Shown piece after piece: positions 35,272-44,465 of a stretch of 64,000 bases of DNA (within the stretch, counting starts at the first letter, position 1; every line of letters begins with the position of its first letter). Both the position numbers and the translations under genes were made by a program. The DNA comes from Kalmusia sp. IMI 367209 (Eukaryota; Ascomycota; Dothideomycetes; Pleosporales; Didymosphaeriaceae), in assembly GCA_027946365.1 (NCBI GenBank), contig JAPEUQ010000001.1:1-64000 (forward strand), read 5' to 3'. The notes beneath the pieces are model-generated. The model was not told the DNA's origin, did no database searches, and saw nothing but the letters and a program-made list of their open reading frames with translations.

Positions 35272-36846
35272 ATGGCTGTCTCACCACCTGCCACATCCAT
35301 CCATCAATCCCCAATTCAACTCGATGTGATCGTTGTTGGCGCTGGCCTGGGCGGTCTTGCCTCTGCTATCTCTGTCGCCCAAGCAGGGCACAATGTCACT
35401 GTCTTCGAATCCGCAAAAGAGCTCGCTGAAGTAGGCGCCGGCCTCCAATTGACCCCCAATTGCACCAAAATCCTCCAGCGATACGGCCTGAGCGACGCCT
35501 TCTGGGCTTCTGCCGCAGAACCCAGTTCCCTCACCGTACACCGATATACGGGCTCGGTACTCGCTCACGATGAGACCTTCGCCCGCACAACTCGCGCCCG
35601 ATACAGTGCTCCGTTTCTTGACATGCATCGCTGCGACCTTCAACAGGCGTTATATCAGCGTGCACAAGCGCTGGGCGTCTCATTCCGATTCCGCTCGAAG
35701 ATCACAGAAATGGAGCTTGATCAGGCACGGCCTGCTGTCTCAACAGAAGATGGATCCCACACTGTTGCGGATCTGATCATTGCTGCGGATGGATTGTGGT
35801 CGCGATGTCGATCGCGCTTCCTGGGACGAGATGATCCTCCCAAGCCTACTGGCGATTTAGCCTACCGCGTGGTGTTGGATCTCGGCCAGATTGAGGATGC
35901 AGAACTACGCCGGTGGGTGTCCGAACCCACATGCCATTTTTTGGATTGGGCCGGGCGCCCATGCTGTGGGATATTCGTTGCGGGGGGGCAACATGTACAA
36001 TATAGTGTTGCTTGTCCCAGATGACCTTCCGGAGGGGGTCACTCGCCAGCCCGGTTCAATTGAGGAGATGAAGGCGCTTTTCAAGGGCTGGGATCCGATT
36101 TTGTCACGGTTCCTAGAGTTGGTGGACAGTGTGGATAAATGGAAGTTGATGCATCGTGAGTCTTTTCTATTCGAGAGCGTGACAACATGTGACTGGGCTG
36201 CGCTCATAAGATCTAGGGGATGAAATGTCATCCTGGGTCAATGCTAGGTCCAACTTAGTCTTCACGTAAGTCGGACTCAACTTCGCTCAACTTAAAATGG
36301 GGACTAGGCTAATCCTCGCAGCGGCGACGCATGCCATCCGATGCTACCGTATCTAGCTCAGGGAGCGAACTCAGCCGTTGAAGATGGTGCAGTGCTCGGT
36401 CTACTACTCGGACGCATTGAGTCCAGAGACCACGTCCCCTCAGGTGTTAAGATTGTACGAGAACCTGCGAAAAGCGCGGGGCGAATCTATTGTACGAGAG
36501 ACATTCAAGCAGGTAAGTAATTTGGCTTCGCACGTCGCGGATCTGAGCAGAGCTGATCTCATTATAGCGGGAATCATTTCATATGCGCGACGGTCCTGAA
36601 CAAGAGGCTCGCGACAAAGTGTTCTTGTCACAGCTCGGCAAAGAGCTGAAAGGCCCTTTCCCAAGTCGATGGACGTGCCCGCAGGTCCAGCCGTGGTTGT
36701 ATGGATATGACGCTTATGAGGAGGTAGATAAGGCTGTGAAAGCGGAGTCTTTCCCTCGCTCGAATCAAGAGTTTAGTGGGTTTTCCACGTCGGATTGGTT
36801 AGCTCAGCTGTATAAGTGGCTTCCTTTCCTGCAGTGGACAAGATAG
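35272..36846 (+). pseudogene. FAD monooxygenase (salicylate-hydroxylase-like), two frameshifts
   Basis: This encodes a group A flavoprotein monooxygenase: GxGxxG in VVGAGLGGLASAI (about residue 25), the DG motif IIAADGLWSR, and after splicing TGDACHPMLPYLAQGA, the second FAD/NADPH-site motif. Introns 36156-36218, 36266-36321 and 36513-36567 are clean. The reading frame breaks twice, each time by one extra base in a homopolymer: T6 at 35,937-35,942 (a T5 run restores HFWIGPG) and C4 at 36,436-36,439 (C3 restores PQVLRLYENL). Elsewhere the protein is well conserved to its stop. It is either a recent pseudogene or two assembly errors. Enzymes of this class hydroxylate or oxidatively decarboxylate phenolic acids in the cytosol. 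Confidence 0.85.
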
Positions 36847-37510
36847 ATGCAAACAATGCATTGTGGGACCACGTTGTGATAGCATGAAACTTTGTTGCCT
36901 TGTTGATTTGTTGTTGCCCTGGCGTTTGGATCGTTGATACTGGGCACCCCTTCGTGCGGCAAAGCCTCACCTGGAAGACTAGTCTTCGTTCAATAGCGCT
37001 ATGAATTACACGTAAAGCTCTAGGAGCTCAAGCTAGTGATAAATTCCATCTCAATGCGTTTCAATCCCAGCAATGGTGGTATTGGGCCAAATTTATAAAC
37101 GGAGCCATGGATTGATTATGACAAATAAATAGCGATGTTTGATGATGTTACCGATTAGGCCAGACAAGTGGTGCACATCAACATAAAGATGCACGTCGTG
37201 CCCTATACTTGGTCTCACACTCGATGTCATTCTTCGGAGTAGATCGTGGATAAGTAGTCAACATGCAGCGACAAGAGTCAAAGGTATGCATGTTGAGTGA
37301 TAGTCTTTCCAAGTGTCGACTTCTTGGCCCCGTTTGCTTTCTTAAATACTCGTTAAGATATTTGCTTCTTGAGTTAATCGTTCAGAAAAGCCGATCTAAA
37401 AACTCAGTTTCGCTTTTAAAAATTGTTGACAGGAATCTCTCGGTAGTATAATAGAACAAGCGAGTCAATGACTAAGCTACCCTACGCCGTAAATACTAGA
37501 AAATGAAACT
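36847..37510. other. Convergent intergenic region
   Basis: A 664-bp stretch between the 3' ends of the FAD monooxygenase and the MFS transporter. No gene, repeat or clear signal was seen. Confidence 0.4.
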
Positions 37511-39256
37511 CTAGGACTCTGTCCGCTCGACATCGATCCTCATTGCTTGCTCCGTTCGATACCCTTCAAAGGCCCTAGCCGGAATGTTCGCCTCGAACAT
37601 GCCGTCCAGCTCCTCATATGTGCGGCCCTTAGTTCCTGGCACGCAGAAATACAAGATCGCCAAGTAGATCACCGCGATTCCAAAGAAGATCCAGCCCAAG
37701 TTTCCTCCCAGGTCAGCCTGATCAGAGTTGTACAAGTATGGCAACACGCTCTGCCAAAAGGTGCCCGCGACGCCCAAGAAGCCGCTTCCTAGAGCCAAAG
37801 TCTTAGCCCTAAGCCTCGTCGCCGACACTTCGCCTGCGACCGCCATTGCAGCTCCAACTGAAGGCCCGTACGAGAGCGTAGAGAATTGTAGCGCGATACC
37901 TACGACGAGCATAGTGGTCTCAGTGCGCTTCATGGCCCCTGCGATACCCATCGTCAGATACGCTAATATGCAGACGCCTACGCCAAAGAAGATGAGAGGT
38001 CGGTGGTTGAACTTCATCATCAAGAAAATATTCACGATGGATGAGAGAACACCCAGGCTGACGCCTACTTGGGTGATCGCCAACACTGTCGAAGACGATA
38101 GCCCGGCTTGGTTGAGGAAGTAAGGGGAGTTGGCTGATAAGACGGACCCTACAGCGAGGGAGATGTAGAAGCAAGCCAGTGTTATGAATGTGCGGCGTCG
38201 ATTTGTTCCTTTGAAGCATTCGATGAAGGATCCGGATTCGGCTTGTTGTTGACGCTCAAGGGCTATAGTGTGTTGAATAGCTAGGAGACGGGCGTCGATG
38301 TCTTCGGATGGATTAGAAAGGCGGACTAGCGAAGCGCGCGCTTTCGCTGGTTTGTCCTTCATGACCAACCAGTACGGGGACTCGGGTACGAAAGGAAGAC
38401 CGATAAGGAGCCCGCCTGGAAAAACCCAGGCTGCTGCAAAAACGAGCCGGAACGCAGAGGGATCTATGATGGCGATGCGGCTGAAGGTAACGGAGATAGC
38501 GATGAGGAGGCCACAGTTCTAATGGCATTCAATGTCAGTAACTCATACCTATAGTATCGAAGACAAAGACGTACCAGGCAAATGGTGTTAATCGATAACG
38601 CAATACCACGCATAGGCAAAGGCGCGATCTCAGACACGAATGTCTGGGTTCCCACCATGGATGCTCCGAGTGCGAACCCAACGAGGAGCTTCGCGCCCAA
38701 ATACATGGCTGGAGTTTCCGACACGTACGCTATCGCGATCCCGGTTGAAGCAACAATGATGGTCGTCAGGAAGATCGCGCGGCGACCAAAGCAATCCTGG
38801 ATAGGACCTGCAGCAACAGACCCAACGATATTCATAACGGTATACATAGCGTTCCACAGCGATTGCCAGTATGCCGGTATAAGCATGACTCCGTTGATCT
38901 CAGAGGCGAAGGTCATCCTGCTCGCACGTAAGCAACTGACAGGAGGAATGTGTTCGGGGAATGTATTACTGGAAGGCTGGCATGGCTAGACACACAGAGA
39001 GTGCGAGATTCTCGTAGCCTATCATGATGGATCCGACTACGTTCCTGTTAGTATCGAATTGGCTCACGAAAGGGGCGTCTTGCTTACTGTTTGCCCAAAG
39101 AGTCCAAAGGCAGACCTTAGGATTAGCCCGGATACATTGCCATGCTGTTTGTGAGTCCTCTGAGGGTGAAGTGATAGCATGCTCAAGCTGCGACACGATG
39201 TTCTTGCCATCGAAGGCATTTTCGCCTTCCCAATTCGCATCGGAGGAAGTACCCAT
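37511..39256 (-). CDS. MFS sugar transporter, alpha-glucoside-permease-like
   Basis: Four exons (39256-39088, 39036-38970, 38917-38575, 38518-37511; introns 51-56 bp) give 528 residues with about 12 hydrophobic segments. Sugar-porter signatures are present: GYENLALSVCLAMPAF in TM1, DCFGRR after TM2, VPESPYWL between TM6 and TM7, and PGTKGRTYEELD at the C-terminal end (PETKGR-type). The overall pattern (SLWNAMY, GSxxAGPIQD) is that of fungal maltose/alpha-glucoside proton symporters. It would sit in the plasma membrane and import a glycoside or related polyol/acid. With a cytosolic GH3 and quercetinase nearby, glycoside uptake is a reasonable guess. CGGCTTTTCCG lies about 210 bp upstream. Confidence 0.9.
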
Positions 39257-39885
39257 GGTGACGATAGCGAAACAATTGACACAATCAATGGTGCGCTAGA
39301 TAGAAGAATGTTTACGATAAGCTGTGTAGTTGCATGCACGTTCGAATAAGGTCTTGATGAAAATCCGACGGAAAGATTGGCATCGATGAAGCAGCTTATA
39401 GCACCTAGGCGCCCTGACTCGAAAGCGAGCCTAGACCCCAGATGTTTCGCGATTCTCAATGTGTTCGGCTTTTCCGAGGGGCGCGTAGCTTTACCCCATG
39501 GGCGATCATCACCGGAGAATGCGCTAATCGCAGTTAGTTGCGGGGATATAATAATTTACCATGGTGCATTTATGCGGGGCACCACGTGGGTGCCTAGTAA
39601 CCCGGGAAATCCGGTCTATCGATCAACTGGATCGAGCATGCACTTCAGATCCATCTCCGCAGCTCGCATGTCACTAGCTAGAAGAAAAGATCGGGGGCGA
39701 TATTCAAAATGCCAAGATCGCTTTTAGCCTTAGAGAACTTCGTCAGCCGAGGCGACACGTCTCTCAATCGAATAGCAACCCATACACATGACATTAGCAG
39801 CCATAGTCATCATGATCGCCAAGCATCCAACTATCACACCCGCACAACCCTTTCCGGGATCGACTACCTCATATTCAGATTCTTC
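39257..39885. promoter_or_regulatory. MFS transporter promoter region
   Basis: 629 bp between the transporter start and the esterase stop. It holds CGGCTTTTCCG at 39,466-39,476 (listed separately); otherwise no gene or repeat. Confidence 0.45.
39466..39476. promoter_or_regulatory. CGG-N5-CCG site upstream of MFS transporter
   Basis: CGGCTTTTCCG, identical to the site at 25,614 and 210 bp upstream of the transporter ATG. Confidence 0.6.
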
Positions 39886-41006
39886 CTATGAAATCTCTCC
39901 AAGAAAATCAAACCCTTTCTTCTGCGTCTCCCAAGTGTTTGACCCCACTTTCATCTTCGCTGCAAACGTATGCTCCTCCCCGTCTACAACCTCCATCTCG
40001 CACCTGACCCCACACACCTTTAAACTCTCAAACAATGCCTTGCTGAACTCCACCGGAACCATAGTATCGTTCCCTCCATGAACAATAAACGTTGGTGGAA
40101 ATTTATTTGTGATATTCCTCAACGGATCAACCCTGTCCCATTCTTTTGAAGGGAAGATAGCGTCTAAGACTTTGCCTCTCGCAATACGAGTTAAGGCAAA
40201 CGCCTGCCTTGGGTCCGTAAAATCAGGTGACCCAGACGCTTGTCCCTCCAGCGAGACACCGCCAGTTATTGGTACGGGCCCATCAAACACGCGCTGGAGC
40301 AAGGCATCGTCTAGGTCGGGCGGAAGTCTTGCGGCGACATGCGGCAGAGGCGTGTTCCAGAAAGGGTCGGAGAAATTGCAAGGACCATACATGGAGTAAA
40401 TTGCTGCTACAGGCTTTGGAACGTCGAAGCCCTAGTAGCGTTGTTAGTGGCCTTACATGATTGCTTGTTACGTCTCGCTCTGCACAGCGTTGTTCTTCAC
40501 TGTCATACGTAGGACTTACCAACGCCAGCGCCAACGTCCCTCCGGAGCTCGTTCCCATGGCATAAACCCTGTCTAGATCTAGTTTTACCCTTTGTTGCTG
40601 CTCCTCCAAAGCCTGCGAGAGACCACCATCATAAATCCAAGACAATAGATCCCTGCAATCCTGCATCGGGCCATCGAGTAGATTCACCTGCGGACACAAC
40701 CGATGATTGGGCGATACAACGACCCATCCGCGTGATAGACAATCGCGAATTTGGTCTTGGTTTACCATGCGCGAGGAGCCGAGCATGAAAGCGCCGCCAT
40801 GAATGTCGATTACTGGATGTAGTTAGCTCTCGAACGTCGCGCTTAAATGCCATATGTTTATGTATGGTGCACTTACAGATTGGACATGGGGTAGAGACGG
40901 AAGCCGTTTCGGGAAGGGAAGAGGGGCAGTACACATCCGCGTCTATATCTTGACCCTCAGACGTAATTTTGTAGAGTACGCGGAGGGGATGTAGATAGGT
41001 AGCCAT
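39886..41006 (-). CDS. Alpha/beta-hydrolase, esterase/lipase type
   Basis: Three exons (41006-40877, 40812-40520, 40431-39886; introns 64 and 88 bp) give 322 residues. After splicing the oxyanion motif DIHGGAFMLGS is complete, the nucleophile elbow reads GTSSGG, the acid lies in VHGGNDTMVP and the His in DGEEHTF. There is no signal peptide, so it is cytosolic. It is divergent from the quercetinase over a 471-bp promoter with a CGG-N5-CCG site. Quercetinase produces a depside (an ester of protocatechuate and phloroglucinol carboxylate) that needs an esterase for further breakdown. This gene is the natural candidate, by context only. Confidence 0.88.
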
Positions 41007-41477
41007 GTTCCTGCGAGAAGATCAGAATATCGGGACTGATGTTGTACGAACCGTTGTTGTCGATTTTACAGACTGCCATCAGAGGTGATTATGTAAACAC
41101 GAGTTCGGCATTGTGCTTCGTGGTGCTTGCAATCTTCGGTTCGGGGTTTCCGGGGCAGAGTGGGGGATGCGGCATATCCGAGCACGGTCTTATCTCGGCT
41201 GTATTCACATGTCATGTGCCACAAACGGGCCGGCGCGCACGCGTGCTAGAGTTTCGGCGCAGCATTCGGGTAGGAAATCGTGTGGAGCCAGGTATAGATG
41301 ATGGGTACTCTCAGTCCGATGCTTCTCCACCTCTTGCTCTATAACCATCTACAGGCACCGCATTGTCCGCTTCTTTGCGCCTCCCTCATCTGAATACACG
41401 AAAGGCGTACTCTCAGAATACCCACTCCCTTTGCCTTTCCTTTCTTTTTTATATTCTTACTCCCCCTTCCGTACAAA
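41007..41477. promoter_or_regulatory. Divergent promoter of esterase and quercetinase
   Basis: 471 bp, rich in CGG triplets. CGGGGTTTCCG at 41,142-41,152 is an inverted CGG pair with 5-bp spacing; CCGAGCACGG (41,178-41,187) is an everted pair. A pyrimidine-rich tract (41,430-41,470) precedes the quercetinase ATG. Confidence 0.6.
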
Positions 41478-42619
41478 ATGAGCCTATTACCTATCTCCAC
41501 CATACCCCCTCCATCTCATGAATCCTATCTCCTCGACCAGCTCGCGGGCGAGCGCATCACCCTGCCCGGTAGCAAAGGCGTCTTCCGTATTTTGGCATCG
41601 TCAGCCCAAACAGCAGGCGGTATAGCCGTCTTCACCAGCGGCGCCGTGCTTTCCGACGCACCCGGATTCCATTGGCACAAGGAAGCACATGATGTTTTTC
41701 TGGTAACGAAGGGATTTCTAAGACTTTGGAACGGAGACAAATGTAGGGTCTTAGGTCCTGGAGATTTTGCTTATGTGCCACCTGTGAGTATTATCTTTGT
41801 TTTGCAATCGTTATATGGGAGATGTTCACGTGTAAAATGGGACAATGCAGCTAATCAAAATACAAGAATGTTATCCACAACCCGGAACTGCTTGGCCCTC
41901 ACACCGAGACATTCGGCCTTGTCGCGCCAGGCGACTGGATAGACTTCTTCCGGCACGTAGGCGAAACCTACAACGGTGTCATTGTCCCTGAGCATGACAA
42001 TCGCGATCTTAAGTCTTTACTCATTCCCAAATTGATGGCTTCCAAAGACCGCTTCGACGTAAACTTTGTGCGAGACCCAAGCTATGTTCCGCCTACTGAA
42101 TCCCCGTGGGACAAAACAGAAGATCAGATCGCCGAGCCAGGAACTCCGTATTTCCTCCGGGCCAACACTGGTCCACGGTGGATCCTAGGTGGCGTTCTAT
42201 CCCGTCCATTCATCCACGCTGAGCAGACGGGCGGCAGATTCGCAATCTCAAGTATAGAATCCTCTGGGGACTATGGATCGGGCGTTTTCAGGAAGTCTTT
42301 GACGTTCAAGAACGTGGATCATTGTTTCTGTGTGCAGGAAGGGTTATTGAGGATTATGCTCGGGGTGGGCGAGAGCTGGAATGAGGTACGCGAGGGACAG
42401 ACGATGGTTCTGGCTGCCGGGGAGACTTTTACAATCGAGTTTGCAAGTCGATTTGTAAGGGTTTGGTCTTTCACGAACGGGCCGGGGATTGAGGAGATGA
42501 TTCGGAGGGGTGGAGACTCGTACGCGGGGTTTGTGATTCCCGAGGCACCCATAGAGGTAAATGAAGCGCGGTTGACAAAGGCTTTGAAGGAGCTCAACGT
42601 TGAGGCGAAGGGGTTGTAG
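41478..42619 (+). CDS. Quercetin 2,3-dioxygenase-like bicupin
   Basis: Two exons (41478-41783 and 41867-42619, intron 83 bp) give 352 residues with two cupin domains, the length and layout of fungal quercetinases. The N-cupin has HWHKEAHDVF (His65, His67, Glu69, Asp72), GPGDFAYVPP and, after the intron, NVIHNPELLGPHTETFGL with His106, matching the 3-His(+acid) metal site. The acid that normally aligns four residues after the second His is Asp here. The C-cupin has WILGGVLSRP and VQEGLLRIMLG. The enzyme cleaves flavonols to a depside plus CO. No signal peptide is present, unlike secreted Aspergillus quercetinases, implying cytosolic action after uptake. Confidence in the family is high and in the exact substrate moderate. 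Confidence 0.85.
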
Positions 42620-43478
42620 ACACACTGTGGGAGCTAATGATCAGAATGAATGTGAATGTTCATTAGACCAGCACAGTAGCAAACTACGCTCCGCGAAACT
42701 CTCGCTCCAGAAATCTACAACCACTTACTTCACTAAACGGCATTTGATCATTTCATCCACAGGAAATCGAAATGATTTCTTACGAATATCTTATTAACTA
42801 CGAAGCACGTGAAGGCGCTAGATTCACCATGAATGAAAACGTACGTACGCCAACGCCAATCCTCGCGAGGACCCGTTCTCTAAAAACACTTTCAAAATCA
42901 TGTTCTTTACATTTTTATCAAGCCATTACACCGCCATTCATGATTATATTCAAACCATTCTATATTTTCTATTAATACTTAGGTAATTAGGTAAATTATT
43001 ATCTTTTACTCTAACCTATCAACTGTTAGGTCACGGGGTGAACAGTGTAGAATCAGGATGGCAGTCAATAATGGAGGATATTGTAAAGTAGTAAGTAGAC
43101 GAATCGCTACTAGACCAAGTCCATGCAGCAGATCCCTTTTATTCTCTAGGTTTAAGGTAATAGACTCTTCTCAACCTTAGTACTCTAGTTATTATAATAT
43201 ATGGTCCACCTATGCGAAGTGTGGAGTAAGTTATCCGATATTCTTAGCTAGTTATATATTCTTGACGAATTCTTTGGACCGTAGAGATGTGTTAATAGAT
43301 GGGCTCTGTCTCTAGAAATGTGTCTAAAAGCACCTAAGCGAGCTTACTATGATGTTATATAACGTCCAATGTCTCGCAACGTAATCTTACTCAGGATTAT
43401 GTTAGCAGCAGCTTCAGCTGATTTTGGAATGATCGTTTTGAGGGCTGCCAAGTTCAGTCAACATTACATCGGCCAAAA
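42620..43478. other. Convergent intergenic region
   Basis: 859 bp between the quercetinase stop and the MDR stop. An AT-rich patch at about 42,960-43,020 may be a small repeat remnant. No gene was seen. Confidence 0.4.
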
Positions 43479-44465
43479 CTAGAACCGCTTAACAACAATC
43501 TTGCCTCCAGCATCTTGAGCATCCAACCTCCGATGAGCATCCCGAATCTCGTCTACACCAAACACATATGCGGGTGCTGCATCCCACTCTCCACTCTCAA
43601 TCTTCCTTACAATATCCTGCAGGCCAATGTTTGCAAGAGGGAAGTCCAGCGTACCAAGGACCTTGCTATGAAACAAACTAAATAGGACACCACTCTCCAT
43701 CTGCACCATCGGGTTAAAGTTTTGCACTGGTGCAAGCCCACCAAGCCAACCCGCCTGCAACATTCTTCCACCTGCTCGTGTAAGACGGATCGACTCCAGA
43801 AGCACGCTGTTGCCGACCAGATTGAGCACTTTGTCGAAGCGATACTGGTCGCCCAATTCAAGTTTGACCTGCACATCAAGTTGTAGCTGCTCAGATATGA
43901 CTTCCGCTGCGCCCATATTCTTCAACCGCTCAAATCTCTCCTCACGTCTCGTCGTTGCAGTTACCTGTGCGCCTGCACTTACTGCAAGGTTGAGAGCCGC
44001 TTGGCCCAATGTTGACGTAGCTCCGCGAATGAGAATGGTCTCGCCACGCTTTAAATCCAACACTGTGAACAAGCAAGACCATGCTGTACAGTAAACCTCC
44101 GGCAGTGCGGCGAGCTGTTCCCATGGGAGGTTTGTATCTAGCGGAATGACGTTGGTCACCGGGGTGGTAACGAATTCTCCATATCCTCCTGGACGATTTC
44201 GGCCCATGCCACCCATGATACCTGCGACTTTCGCGCCAACGGGTATCTCACCTCCCGGGCAGTCCTCCACGATGCCGACGCATTCAAGACCAGTGATCGG
44301 GTTCCATTCGTCCCATTCTCCTTTGCGCATGTGCATTTCGGCATGATTGAGACCGAAAGCCTTGACTTTTATAAGCGCTTCGCCAGAGATGGGGGTTGGC
44401 TTCGCGACGGTACGGTTGACGAGTACTTCAGGACCGCCGAAGGAGCTGATGACGATGGCTTGCAT
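43479..44465 (-). CDS. Quinone oxidoreductase-like MDR protein
   Basis: A single exon of 328 residues from the ATG at 44,465; an upstream in-frame ATG at 44,555 adds 30 residues that look like leader. It is a medium-chain dehydrogenase/reductase of the zinc-free quinone-oxidoreductase type: MQAIVISSFGGPEVL start, GLECVGIVEDCPGG, and the NADPH-binding region IRGATSTLGQAALNLAVSAGA (about 150-170). The structural-zinc cysteine cluster is absent. It is predicted to be a cytosolic NADPH-dependent reductase of quinones or enones. Its promoter lacks the CGG-N5-CCG site seen in the genes to its left, so membership of that cluster is uncertain. Confidence 0.85.
   Translation of the reverse strand: MQAIVISSFGGPEVLVNRTVAKPTPISGEALIKVKAFGLNHAEMHMRKGEWDEWNPITGLECVGIVEDCPGGEIPVGAKVAGIMGGMGRNRPGGYGEFVTTPVTNVIPLDTNLPWEQLAALPEVYCTAWSCLFTVLDLKRGETILIRGATSTLGQAALNLAVSAGAQVTATTRREERFERLKNMGAAEVISEQLQLDVQVKLELGDQYRFDKVLNLVGNSVLLESIRLTRAGGRMLQAGWLGGLAPVQNFNPMVQMESGVLFSLFHSKVLGTLDFPLANIGLQDIVRKIESGEWDAAPAYVFGVDEIRDAHRRLDAQDAGGKIVVKRF

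Noticed and set aside
36435..36444. 10-nt GT...AG segment (GTCCCCTCAG) as an intron explaining the second frame change in the FAD monooxygenase
   Set aside because: Far below any workable intron length; one extra C in the C4 run explains the frame change more simply.
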